A stretch of 64,000 bases of DNA, from contig NZ_FNSV01000005.1 of the NCBI RefSeq assembly GCF_900105905.1, positions 8,087,501 through 8,151,500 on the forward strand, given 5' to 3'. Made by a program: the position numbers and the translations under genes. Shown here piece after piece: positions 33,347 to 41,313 of the stretch (the first letter of the stretch is position 1; every line of letters begins with the position of its first letter). The DNA comes from Rhodococcus koreensis (GTDB lineage Bacteria; Actinomycetota; Actinomycetes; Mycobacteriales; Mycobacteriaceae). The notes beneath the pieces are model-generated. The model saw only the letters and a program-made list of their open reading frames with translations, searched no databases and had not been told where the DNA came from.

Positions 33347-34194
33347 GACCTTGCTCCGATCCACAGTGCTGCACCGACGACAGCGATGATTCCGACCACC
33401 CACATGGCCAAGCCCTCGGAGGCGGGACCGATGCCGCCGAGTCCGTAGCCACCGGGCTGCTTCGTCTCGCCCGACGACTTGATGTAGGCGATGATGTCTT
33501 TCTTCTCCTCGAGGGTCAGCTGACGGTCCGAGAACTTGGGCATGTTCTGCGGGCCGGTGACCATCGCGGTGTAGATCTGCTGCTCGTTGGCCGGGTCGAG
33601 GACCGGCGCGTACTTGCCGGACGACAGCGCGCCGCCGCGCCCGGTGAAGTTGTGGCAGGACGCGCAGTTGAGGCGGAACAGCTCGCTGCCGCGTCCGATG
33701 TCGCCGCCGCGCAGCGAAGACTGGGCGACTTCGCCGTTCTCGTCACGAATGACCGTGGGGCCGCCGCCGTTGGCCTGGACGTACGCGCCGATGGCGTCCG
33801 TCTGCTCGGCGTCGAACTTGACGGGCTTGCGCTCGACCTGGGCCTCGTTGCGCGAAGCGGGCATACGTCCCGACGACACCTGGAAGTACACGGCGGCCTC
33901 GCCGACACCGATCAGGCTGGGGCCGCGGTCCTGCACACCCTGCAGGTTGGCGCCGTGGCACGTGATGCACGAGGTGTCGTACAGCTGCTTGCCCTCGCGG
34001 ATCAGTGCTGCCTGATCATCGGTGGCGGTGGCCACCTGCGGGGTTGGCGTCAACGCGGACGCGAGGAAACCGGCGCTGACCAGTCCCATCATCAGGACCA
34101 GGGCGCCCGTGGCGCGCCTGCGGAGCTTCCGCTGGCGGCGTGCCTTGGCGGCAGACGCCGTGGTGTCGGATGCGGGAGGGGGGGATGAACTCAT
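33343..34194 (-). CDS. qcrC: Diheme cytochrome c subunit of bc1 complex
   Basis: A 283-residue membrane-anchored cytochrome. Two c-type heme motifs, CITCH and CASCH, lie in tandem domains between an N-terminal helix (GALVLMMGLVSAGFLASAL) and a C-terminal anchor (LAMWVVGIIAVVGAALWIG). The second heme domain docks directly onto CtaC, replacing soluble cytochrome c. ATG at 34194 has AAAGGGA upstream. Confidence 0.95.
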   Translation of the reverse strand: MSSSPPPASDTTASAAKARRQRKLRRRATGALVLMMGLVSAGFLASALTPTPQVATATDDQAALIREGKQLYDTSCITCHGANLQGVQDRGPSLIGVGEAAVYFQVSSGRMPASRNEAQVERKPVKFDAEQTDAIGAYVQANGGGPTVIRDENGEVAQSSLRGGDIGRGSELFRLNCASCHNFTGRGGALSSGKYAPVLDPANEQQIYTAMVTGPQNMPKFSDRQLTLEEKKDIIAYIKSSGETKQPGGYGLGGIGPASEGLAMWVVGIIAVVGAALWIGARS

Positions 34195-34258
34195 CTGTAT
34201 CCCTTTGGTATGTCGGGACGGACTGGACGTCAGGGGGCTGCCTGGGGCGTTCAGCTGA

Positions 34259-34870
34259 TCAACGGATGAAATAGATCGTGGCAAACAGGGCGATCCACAC
34301 GATGTCGACGAAGTGCCAGTAGTACGAGACGACGATGGCGGCGGTGGCCTGGGCGGGCGTGAACTTGCTGACCTTGGTGCGGGCGATCAGGAACACGAAC
34401 GCGATGAGGCCGCCGATCACGTGCATACCGTGGAAGCCGGTGGTCATGTAGAACACCGAGCCGTACACGCTGCTGGAGATGGAAGTGCCCTCTTCGATGA
34501 GGTGGATGTACTCGTATCCCTGTCCGAGGACGAAGAAGGTGCCCATCGCCAACGTCAGGAGGTACCACCGGCGGAGGCCGAAGACGTCGCCGCGCTCGGC
34601 TGCGAACACACCCATCTGGCAGGTGAACGACGAGGCGATCAGCACAAGCGTCACCGGCACGGCGAGGAACAGATTCAGCTCGGTCGGCTCCGGCGGCCAG
34701 TTCCCATTCGCCTGTGCTCGCGCCACGAAGTACATGGCGAAGAGCCCTGCGAAGAACATGAGCTCACTTGACAACCACACGATGGTGCCAACGCTGACCA
34801 TGTTAGGTCGGTTCAGCGAGTGCACGCGTTGGGTGATTGCTGATCCTGAAGTCCCTACTGCGCTCGTCAC
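34259..34870 (-). CDS. ctaE: Cytochrome c oxidase subunit III
   Basis: A 203-residue, five-helix subunit of the aa3 oxidase. LNRPNMVSVGTIVWLSSELMFFAGLFAMYF, GFHGMHVIGGLIAF and the ending SYYWHFVDIVWIALFATIYFIR are diagnostic of actinobacterial CtaE. The GTG at 34870 gives the normal length; the frame extends further upstream as shadow. First gene of the ctaE-qcrC-qcrA-qcrB unit, 64 bases before qcrC. Confidence 0.95.
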   Translation of the reverse strand: MTSAVGTSGSAITQRVHSLNRPNMVSVGTIVWLSSELMFFAGLFAMYFVARAQANGNWPPEPTELNLFLAVPVTLVLIASSFTCQMGVFAAERGDVFGLRRWYLLTLAMGTFFVLGQGYEYIHLIEEGTSISSSVYGSVFYMTTGFHGMHVIGGLIAFVFLIARTKVSKFTPAQATAAIVVSYYWHFVDIVWIALFATIYFIR

Positions 34871-34996
34871 AGACAGAAGTATGACGCTTCGTCGTAAGAG
34901 ACGACTACCCGGGTCCACCCTCGGCGCGCCGAGGCGCCCCGCTTGTCCGATTCTCCCTGCTGACAGCCTGGTCGCGGACCGTGAAAGGGTGGAGTC

Positions 34997-35467
34997 ATGC
35001 GCTCTGGAGACAACAGTACGGGGTGGCTGCGGCGACTGTTCGGAAGTCGGAAGCAGGCCCCTCTCGATCAGGATCGGCCCGACCTCGTGGTCGTCGCCTC
35101 GAGCTTCGACGACGTGGAAGCGTGCTCGACCGCGCTGGGCCGTGCCGCCGCCGAGGATCCGCGGTGGGACGCCGACGCGGAAGCGGTACTGCGGCACCAC
35201 TTGCGGTTGCCTGCGGCGTCGGTGGCCGACGCCGTGTCGATCGCCGCCCAGGACGGCTACCGGCCGCTGGATCCGGACAGGCAGGCGTCCCCGGCCGAGG
35301 ACGGCGCGACGGTCGAACTCGTGCTGCAGCGGGTCCAGGTCCTCGATGCGCTGCACTGTTCCCAGGAACGGTCGAGGATGGCCGGGCTGGCCCAGCGGCT
35401 CGGGGGCTCGGTCGACGGATGGGACGCGACGCAACCGGCGCGCGAGTCCGATCTGCCCGGTGACTAG
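34997..35467 (+). CDS. Protein of unknown function upstream of trpD
   Basis: A 156-residue soluble protein not recognised. It begins with a short basic stretch (GWLRRLFGSRKQ), then DLVVVASSFDDVEACSTALGRAAAEDPRWDADAEAVLRHHLRLP and AVSIAAQDGYRPLDPDR, an alternating alpha/beta pattern resembling small ferredoxin-like domains (an RraB-like fold is one possibility, unproven). ATG at 34997 has GGGTGGAG upstream. Divergent from ctaE and 44 bases before trpD, possibly in the same transcript. Confidence 0.6.
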   Translation: MRSGDNSTGWLRRLFGSRKQAPLDQDRPDLVVVASSFDDVEACSTALGRAAAEDPRWDADAEAVLRHHLRLPAASVADAVSIAAQDGYRPLDPDRQASPAEDGATVELVLQRVQVLDALHCSQERSRMAGLAQRLGGSVDGWDATQPARESDLPGD

Positions 35468-35511
35468 GCTGCCAGGGATCGGATCCGCCACTAGTACAAG
35501 GGGACACGACG

Positions 35512-36600
35512 ATGCAGAGCCCGACTGCTCAGGGGACCAACGACGGTGTGCTGCCTGCACGCACCTGGCCGTCGGTCCTCGGTGCGCTCACCGACGGACG
35601 TGACCTCGCGGTGGACGACGCGAAATGGGCGATGGACGAGATCATGTCCGACAACGCCACGTCCGCGCAGATCGCGGCATTCGGCGTCGCCCTGAAGATG
35701 AAGGGCGAGACGCCGGAGGAGTTGCGCGGCCTGGCCGACTCGATGCTCGGGCACGCACGTAAGGTTCCCGTCGACGACGACGTCGTCGACATCGTCGGAA
35801 CCGGTGGTGACCGATCCAACACCGTGAACATCTCCACGATGGCGTCACTGGTGGTCGCGGCGTCCGGCATCCGCGTCGTCAAGCACGGAAACCGGGCGGC
35901 GTCCTCCAAGAGTGGCGGGGCGGACGTTCTCGAGGCGCTCGGCGTCAAGATCAATCTCGGTCCCGACGAGGTGGCCCGCTGCGTGCGGGAGGTCGGCATC
36001 GGCTTCTGCTTCGCGCCGGTGTTCCACCCCGCGCTGCGGTTCGCGGGCGCGCCCCGCAAGGAGATCGGCATCCCGACCGTCTTCAACGTGCTCGGACCGC
36101 TCACCAACCCGGCCCGTCCACGGGCCGGCCTCATCGGCTGCGCCTTCCCGGGCCTGATCTCGGTGGTGGCCGGTGTGCTCGCGCAGCGCGGCAATTCGGC
36201 GCTGGTGGTGCGCGGCGACGACGGTCTGGACGAATTGACGACGTCGACGACGTCGGCCGTGCACATCGTCGCCGACGGGTCGGTGACCACCCGTCAGTTC
36301 GACCCCCGCGACATCGGCATCGCACGGGTGTCGCTCGACGAACTGCGCGGCGGCGACGCCGACGTGAACGCCGCGGTGGCGCGGCGACTCCTCGCGGGTG
36401 AGACCGGACCCGTCCGCGACGCAGTTCTGCTCAACGCCGCGGCGGCGATCGCGGCGTTCCGGGGTCTCGGCGGCCGCACCCTCGAGGAGGGACTGTCGGA
36501 CGGGCTCTCGACGGCGGCGCAGTCCATCGACAGTGGAGCGGCCGCGACGCTGCTCGGGCGGTGGGCCGATCTCACGTCGGGCCTGGCCACCAGCAAATAG
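35512..36600 (+). CDS. trpD: Anthranilate phosphoribosyltransferase
   Basis: A 362-residue enzyme of tryptophan synthesis. The PRPP-binding signature is DIVGTGGDRSNTVNIST; KHGNRAASSKSGGADVLEALG and the magnesium-binding RGDDGLDELT also match. Not linked to other trp genes, as in mycobacteria. ATG at 35512 follows AAGGGG. No trp leader peptide or attenuator is visible upstream. Confidence 0.95.
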   Translation: MQSPTAQGTNDGVLPARTWPSVLGALTDGRDLAVDDAKWAMDEIMSDNATSAQIAAFGVALKMKGETPEELRGLADSMLGHARKVPVDDDVVDIVGTGGDRSNTVNISTMASLVVAASGIRVVKHGNRAASSKSGGADVLEALGVKINLGPDEVARCVREVGIGFCFAPVFHPALRFAGAPRKEIGIPTVFNVLGPLTNPARPRAGLIGCAFPGLISVVAGVLAQRGNSALVVRGDDGLDELTTSTTSAVHIVADGSVTTRQFDPRDIGIARVSLDELRGGDADVNAAVARRLLAGETGPVRDAVLLNAAAAIAAFRGLGGRTLEEGLSDGLSTAAQSIDSGAAATLLGRWADLTSGLATSK

Positions 36601-36609
36601 CCGGCGGAC

Positions 36610-36885
36610 CTATTCGCCGATCGAGAAGCCCGCTTCCACGTCTGCGCTGGAGTAGGACTGGAACGCGATGTGCGTCGCCGTCCGCGAGACGCCGTCCACC
36701 TTGTTGATTCCCTCGGTGACGACCTCCGCGATCTTCGCGTGGTCCCGGACCCGCACGATCGCGATGAGGTCGACGTCGCCCGCGCAGGAGTAGACCTTGT
36801 CGACGCCCTCGATGTCGGCGACGGCCTGAGCGGTCTCCGGGATGCGGTGGGCTTCGGCGTGGATCAGGACGATGGCGTTGATCAT
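36610..36885 (-). CDS. Stand-alone RAM (Lrp/AsnC ligand-binding) domain protein
   Basis: A 91-residue protein consisting only of the RAM fold: MINAIVLIHAEAH, ADIEGVDKVYSCAGDVDLIAIVRV and GVSRTATHIAFQSY. It lacks a helix-turn-helix, so it cannot bind DNA itself; such proteins may bind amino acids or form hetero-oligomers with full-length Lrp regulators. ATG at 36885 overlaps the stop of the upstream nuclease gene (ATGA), so the two are cotranslated. Function unknown. Confidence 0.85.
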   Translation of the reverse strand: MINAIVLIHAEAHRIPETAQAVADIEGVDKVYSCAGDVDLIAIVRVRDHAKIAEVVTEGINKVDGVSRTATHIAFQSYSSADVEAGFSIGE

Positions 36886-38672
36886 GATCGCCAGCCTAAG
36901 CGGTGGCCGGCGGAACCCGGTGCGGGTGGTCGGGTCTCGGCGTCCCGTGTCGACGCGCTGCCGGCGCGGGCGAGCGCGCACCAGTCGGACCAGGATCCGG
37001 CGCCCCGTGCGGGCTCACACCACCCCGAGGACGCGCTGACGATGCGGGTGTCGTCCTGGTCGAGCCAGCGCGCGAGCAGTCCGGCCTCCTCGGGGGACGC
37101 GCCGCGAAGCGGAGTCGTGTCGGGAACGACGGTTTCTGCGGTGAGGACGAGCGCGTCGACCACCGGCATCGGGTGGATTCCCCGCCGGGCGCAGCCCGCG
37201 GACGCGAGGCGCCCGGAACGGATCACCGCGAACTCCCAGCCGCCGGTCGCGGCGGGGCGAGCGGCCACGAGCTGATCGAGGGCGGTGAGCGACGCCAGGC
37301 GCTGCATTCGGCGCAGCGCGAGGACGACCTCCGCGGTGCGATCCCGCAGCCGTGCGGCGTTCTCGAACAACTCGCCCGCGGCCAGTTCCTCCACCCGTGC
37401 GCGCATCCGGTGCAGCGGCGTGTCGTCGGCGCCGCGCAGGAAGAGCCGGAAGAGCTCCGGACCGGGACGGTAGGCGTCCTCCGTGTCGCGGTCGTGGACG
37501 GACGCGGGGCAGCGCCCGAGTTCGCGGGGCGGGCACTGCGCACCGTGCGCCCGTCCCTTCGGGATCCGGCTCGTGCAGGTGCGGAGAATGCAGTACTCGG
37601 CGAGGACGTCGGCGACGTCGGCGGCGGTCGAGCGGGACCGGAACGGACCTAGCGAATCGGCTGCCGGGGTCCGCACGACCGACAGCCGGGGGAAGGCCTC
37701 CGCGGTGAGCGTGATCCACCAGCCGCGTTTCGGGTACTTGGATCGCCGGTTGTACGGCGGCGTGTGGGCGGCGAGCAGCCGGAGCTCGCGCACACCCGCC
37801 TCGAGAGCGTGCGCGCATTCGACGTGGTCGATCCGGGTGGTCAGCGCGACCATCTCCTTCATCCGGCCGCGCGTCTCCGAGCCGGTGAAGTAATTGCGCA
37901 CCCGGCGGCGCAGATCCGTCGCCGTGCCGACGTAGAGGACCTCGTCGGACGGCCCCCGGAACAGGTAGACGCCGGGCGAACGGGGGAGATGACTGGCGAG
38001 CGTGCGTTTGGCCCGCTGGTGCGAAGAGACGTCGGGAAGGTAGTCGACGAGCTCGGTGAGACTGTGCACTCCCTGGTTGCCGACCCGGGCGATGAGGGCG
38101 TGCAGGACGTCGACGGTGGCGCGGGCGTCGTCGAGGGCCCGGTGGGTCGGGGTGGTCCCGACGTCGAACAGCCGGGCCAGCGACGACAGCTTCACGGACG
38201 GCGCCTCGTCGCGGGTGAGGACCCGCCGGGCCAGTTTGACCGTGCAGAGCACGGTGAACTTGGGCCAGGGGGTGTCGGTGGCCGCGGCGGCGGCCTTGAG
38301 GAACCCGGTGTCGAAGGGGGCGTTGTGGGCGACGAGCACCGCTCCGCGTGCGAACTCGAGGAACGCGGGCAGCACGCGCTCGATGCGGGGTGCGTCGATC
38401 ACCATCGCGGTCGTGATGCCCGTGATCTCGACGATGTGCGGCGGGATGGACCGTCCCGGGTCGACGAGGGTGGCCATCTCGGCGATCACCTCGCCGCCGC
38501 GGATCTTCACGGCGCCGATCTCGGTGATGGCGTCCTCGCCCGGCCGCGCTCCGGTGGTCTCGAGGTCGACCACCACGAACGTGGTGTCCCGCAGCGGGGT
38601 GTCGAGCTCGTCGAATCTCAACTGTTCGGGTACGCCGGGGACACTCACGGCTGAGAGCGTATGGACGGGCAC
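36882..38672 (-). CDS. DEDDh exonuclease fused to UvrC-like GIY-YIG domain (Rv2191 type)
   Basis: A fusion of about 596 residues. Residues 25-190 are a DnaQ/epsilon-like 3'-5' exonuclease: FVVVDLETTGARPGEDAITEIGAV (DxE), AHNAPFDTGFL, and HRALDDARATVDVL (HxxxxD). Residues about 228-310 are a GIY-YIG nuclease similar to UvrC and Cho: SPGVYLFRGPSDEVLYVGTATDLRRRVRNYF. A later cysteine set and a UvrB-interacting-like helix (AGELFENAARLRDRTAEVV) resemble UvrC, but UvrC's C-terminal RNase H and HhH parts are missing. Probably acts in DNA repair. GTG at 38672 or the GTG eight codons later may be the true start. Confidence 0.88.
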   Translation of the reverse strand: MPVHTLSAVSVPGVPEQLRFDELDTPLRDTTFVVVDLETTGARPGEDAITEIGAVKIRGGEVIAEMATLVDPGRSIPPHIVEITGITTAMVIDAPRIERVLPAFLEFARGAVLVAHNAPFDTGFLKAAAAATDTPWPKFTVLCTVKLARRVLTRDEAPSVKLSSLARLFDVGTTPTHRALDDARATVDVLHALIARVGNQGVHSLTELVDYLPDVSSHQRAKRTLASHLPRSPGVYLFRGPSDEVLYVGTATDLRRRVRNYFTGSETRGRMKEMVALTTRIDHVECAHALEAGVRELRLLAAHTPPYNRRSKYPKRGWWITLTAEAFPRLSVVRTPAADSLGPFRSRSTAADVADVLAEYCILRTCTSRIPKGRAHGAQCPPRELGRCPASVHDRDTEDAYRPGPELFRLFLRGADDTPLHRMRARVEELAAGELFENAARLRDRTAEVVLALRRMQRLASLTALDQLVAARPAATGGWEFAVIRSGRLASAGCARRGIHPMPVVDALVLTAETVVPDTTPLRGASPEEAGLLARWLDQDDTRIVSASSGWCEPARGAGSWSDWCALARAGSASTRDAETRPPAPGSAGHRLGWRS

Positions 38673-38946
38673 CGACAGACCCGCCCGGGAGGCCTGGAGA
38701 GACGAGGATCACACTGCCCGTGTGCGGGCTGCGGCGGCGGGTGGAGCGACGGTCGGGCGCGCGACCCAGAACGGGGGTTCCGGGGGTGCGGGGGCCGAGG
38801 GCGGCGGGTCCGGTGCGGTTGTCGGGCAGCGTCCGCGCCACCCCCGTTGAACAGCGGGAACGCGGAGCCCGACACGCCCGGAGGGTCGAGGGGCTACGTG
38901 AAATGTCCACTCCCGCTGTCGAAAAGCGAACGGAAACATACCGCTT

Positions 38947-38963
38947 GTTATCGAGTCGTTACC
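38947..38963 (+). promoter_or_regulatory. Direct hexamer repeat, possible response-regulator site
   Basis: GTTATC (38947-38952) and GTTACC (38958-38963), 11 bases apart, the helical spacing used by OmpR-family regulators. It resembles MtrA-type sites in front of actinobacterial cell-wall hydrolase genes; assignment is tentative. Confidence 0.35.
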
Positions 38964-39112
38964 GAATGTGGGTATCGCGCGCCCGCATGCCTCGAAACGG
39001 TGCAAACGGACACTTTCCGCGTGTTCCGGTCGACACCGGGGTATTCCATTTCGTAACCTTCCTGAGACCTAGCGGAGTCTCGCAGCCTCAACACCGGGGC
39101 AGCATCGCTAGT

Positions 39113-39256
39113 CACCGCCTAATCGGCCACTCGCGAGAGCGGTCGTACCGGGAACCCAAGTTTCTACTGGGGTGAATCCCGCCGGGACGTCCTCACGCAC
39201 CGGTGGGTAGGGCTGATCTTCCCAGCCCGAACCCGTCAGCTAACTCGGTCGGCGGA
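39113..39256 (+). ncRNA. ydaO/yuaA-type cyclic-di-AMP riboswitch
   Basis: The conserved aptamer cores are all present in order: CCGCCTAATC, GGGAACCCAA, GGGGTGAATCC, GGGAC, AGGGCTG/CAGCCC stem, and GAACCCGTCAGCTAACTCGG. P1 forms between CCGCC (39115-39119) and GGCGG (39251-39255). The aptamer ends 28 bases before the GTG of the first NlpC/P60 gene, so it lies in its 5' leader. Members of this class bind cyclic-di-AMP and usually switch expression off; in actinobacteria they are known to precede cell-wall hydrolase genes. Confidence 0.93.
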
Positions 39257-39284
39257 TGAATGGAAGAAACGGAGTACCCCTTTC

Positions 39285-39830
39285 GTGGCGTCACAAGTTT
39301 CCAAGCGGAATGTGCGACGGGCAGTCGTCGCCGGCGCGCTCGCAGTCGGAGCGCTCACCGCTACCGCGGCCCCCGCGGCCGCAGACCCCATCACCATTCC
39401 CGGTGTCGGAACCTTCGAGATCCCGGGTGTCGTCATCCCGCAGATCCCCGGTGTCCCGAACCTGCCCGCGCCCCCCGCGCCGGGCAGCACCGCAGGTGAC
39501 AAGGCCGTTCAGGCCGCTCAGACGAAGCTCGGCTCGCCGTACGTCTACGGCGCCGCAGGTCCCAACTCGTTCGACTGCTCCGGCCTGGTGCAGTGGGCGT
39601 TCAGGCAGGCCGGACTGAACCTGCCGCGCACCAGCTACGCGCAGGCGGCCGCCGGTACCCCGGTGTCGCAGTCCGATCTCCGCCCCGGCGACGTGATCTC
39701 CTTCTACGGCGGCTCGCACTCGGGCATCTACGCCGGCAACGGCAACGTGATCCACGCCTCCACCGAGGGGCAGCCCGTCAAGTTGGCGCCCATCGCGTCC
39801 ATGCCTTTCGACGGGGCACGCCGCTACTGA
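39285..39830 (+). CDS. Secreted NlpC/P60 peptidoglycan hydrolase, short form
   Basis: A 181-residue secreted endopeptidase. A signal peptide (RRAVVAGALAVGALTATAAPAAA) precedes a Pro/Ile/Gly repeat linker (IPGVGTFEIPGVVIPQIPGVPNLP). The NlpC/P60 domain starts near residue 72 with the catalytic Cys98 in SFDCSGLVQWA, and His145 (GSHSGIYA) and His157 (VIHAST). It should cleave D-Glu-mDAP bonds in peptidoglycan stems. It lacks the coiled-coil regulatory region of its neighbour. Expression is under the upstream riboswitch. GTG start, with an A/G-rich stretch (GGAAG, GGAG) upstream. Confidence 0.92.
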   Translation: MASQVSKRNVRRAVVAGALAVGALTATAAPAAADPITIPGVGTFEIPGVVIPQIPGVPNLPAPPAPGSTAGDKAVQAAQTKLGSPYVYGAAGPNSFDCSGLVQWAFRQAGLNLPRTSYAQAAAGTPVSQSDLRPGDVISFYGGSHSGIYAGNGNVIHASTEGQPVKLAPIASMPFDGARRY

Positions 39831-40211
39831 TCCACGCGCGAGGCGAGGCATCCACCGAGTCGAGGGCGGGGATGCACGGGGTAGCTTCGTAGGATCTCGC
39901 ACGACCACCGAGGGTGGGTTCGAATCACGATTCGAACCCACCCTCGATGTCGTTGCGCCCCAGGCAGACAGCGTGTCGTTCACCCGCCCGGTGGTCCCCG
40001 CCACCCCCGTCGTGACATGGGTGGACACACACGTATGTCATTCCGTAACCTAACCGAGACCTTGCGAAGTCTTGCCGCGCCAACCGGGCGGCAACGCGGG
40101 GTCACCACCTCTTCGGCATTCCGCGGTCGCATCGGCCGGGGAAATTCCTGAGCCGCGCATCGGACAACCGACCCGGCGGGTGGAGATCGACGATCGGAGA
40201 ACCGCATTTCC
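39831..40211. other. Region between the two NlpC/P60 genes
   Basis: 381 bases: a terminator at 39909-39946, then a block (40039-40109) homologous to the promoter-leader of the first NlpC/P60 gene, ending where that leader's aptamer begins. The conserved riboswitch cores are absent. No gene is seen. Confidence 0.7.
39909..39946. terminator. Perfect 18-bp hairpin after the first NlpC/P60 gene
   Basis: Arms CGAGGGTGGGTTCGAATC and its exact complement around a two-base loop. The GGTTCGAATC part resembles a tRNA T-arm by chance; there is no tRNA here. Confidence 0.8.
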
Positions 40212-41264
40212 GTGGCCTCACACAAGATGAAGCGCTCCCTGGGCAGCGTGCTGGCAGCCGGAGCGCTGTCGGTGGCACTCGTGTCGCTGCCCTCGATCCC
40301 GGCGGGTGCGGACCCGGTCACCACCAACCCGACCGAGACGCTGACGAAGCTCGGTGACCTGTCCCGGCAGTCCGAGCAGACGTCGGAGGCCCTCCACAAC
40401 GCGCAGATCGATCTCGAGGCCAAGCAGTCGGCCCAACGCGATGCGGACGCCCGGCTCGCGGCCGACCAAGGTGTGCTCGACGAGGCCAACGCCCGCGTCG
40501 CCGTCTTCCAGCCCGTGGTGAACAAACTCGCCACTGCCAACTACCAGGGCGCCCGGACCAATCGCCTGTTCGCCGTGATGGTGAGCGACTCACCGCAGCA
40601 ACTCCTCGACCAGATGTCCGCTCTGGACGCCATCTCCAACGACACCCGCAATCAGGTCGCGCAATTCCAATCGGCCACGTCGGACGCCACCAAGGCGGCC
40701 GAGGCGTCGAAGCAGTCCGCGGATTCCGCGCGGGCGGCCACCGAGCAGGCCAAGGTGGTCAGCGACGACCTGCAGCGCAAGCAGAGCGACCTGCAGGCGC
40801 AGATCGCCGACGTGATCAAGGCGTTCGGAGATCTCACCGGCGCCGAACGCGACCAGCTGGCGGGGACGCCCTTCCCGCCCGGCTTCGACCCCGACACGAT
40901 CCTCGCGCACCTCACCCCCGGCTCGGGCACGAGCGCACTGCAGGCAGGCATGACCCGCATCGGCGACCCGTACGTGTGGGGCGCCACCGGGCCCGACCAG
41001 TTCGACTGCTCCGGGCTCGTCGTCTGGGCGTACAAGCAGATCGGCAAGACGCTCCCGCGGTCCAGTCAGGCTCAGGCCAGCGGTGGCACCCCGGTGTCCC
41101 GCGACGAACTCCAGCCCGGCGACGTCGTCCTCTTCTACAACGACGCGTCCCACGTCGGCCTGTACGCAGGAAACGGCAACATTCTCCACGCCTCGACGTT
41201 CGGTGTGCCGGTGAAGATCGAGTCGATGGCGAAGTTCCCCTTCTACGGGGCGCGCCGCTACTGA
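40212..41264 (+). CDS. Secreted NlpC/P60 endopeptidase with coiled-coil domain (RipA/Rv2190c type)
   Basis: A 350-residue exported hydrolase. After a signal peptide (residues about 1-33, ending GADPV) comes a long helical coiled coil (about 40-215, e.g. SRQSEQTSEALHNAQIDLEAKQ), which in RipA-like enzymes covers the active site until activated. The NlpC/P60 domain (about 238-350) has Cys266 (FDCSGLVVWAY), His314 (SHVGLYAGN) and His326 (LHASTF). Its C-terminus FYGARRY matches that of the short paralogue, so the genes look like a duplication. GTG start. Confidence 0.93.
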   Translation: MASHKMKRSLGSVLAAGALSVALVSLPSIPAGADPVTTNPTETLTKLGDLSRQSEQTSEALHNAQIDLEAKQSAQRDADARLAADQGVLDEANARVAVFQPVVNKLATANYQGARTNRLFAVMVSDSPQQLLDQMSALDAISNDTRNQVAQFQSATSDATKAAEASKQSADSARAATEQAKVVSDDLQRKQSDLQAQIADVIKAFGDLTGAERDQLAGTPFPPGFDPDTILAHLTPGSGTSALQAGMTRIGDPYVWGATGPDQFDCSGLVVWAYKQIGKTLPRSSQAQASGGTPVSRDELQPGDVVLFYNDASHVGLYAGNGNILHASTFGVPVKIESMAKFPFYGARRY

Positions 41265-41300
41265 CGGCGACCGTCCGGCGACGGCGCGCAGGCGTGCTCA

Positions 41301-41306
41301 TACACT
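41301..41306 (+). promoter_or_regulatory. -10 hexamer for a leaderless transcript of the HEXXH gene
   Basis: TACACT, seven bases before the GTG at 41314. Confidence 0.5.
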
Positions 41307-41313
41307 CACCGGC

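Larger units (their letters stand above)
38673..39284. other. 612-base region upstream of the first NlpC/P60 gene
   Basis: Holds divergent promoters and a long 5' leader. The part near 38700-38890 is GC-rich without convincing coding. From 38930 on it contains a hexamer direct repeat, a block shared with the second NlpC/P60 leader (39047-39119) and a riboswitch (39113-39256). No gene is called. Confidence 0.7.

Noticed and set aside
35467..35511. Tryptophan leader peptide/attenuator before trpD
   Set aside because: The gap is 44 bases and contains no run of tryptophan codons or alternative hairpins.
38700..39056. Short open frames in the leader of the first NlpC/P60 gene (for example 38720-39175)
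   Set aside because: They change frame use across strongly GC-biased sequence, have no ribosome binding site and run into the riboswitch.
39909..39946. tRNA-like T-arm GGTTCGAATC
   Set aside because: It is part of a perfect hairpin and no acceptor, D or anticodon arms can be formed around it.
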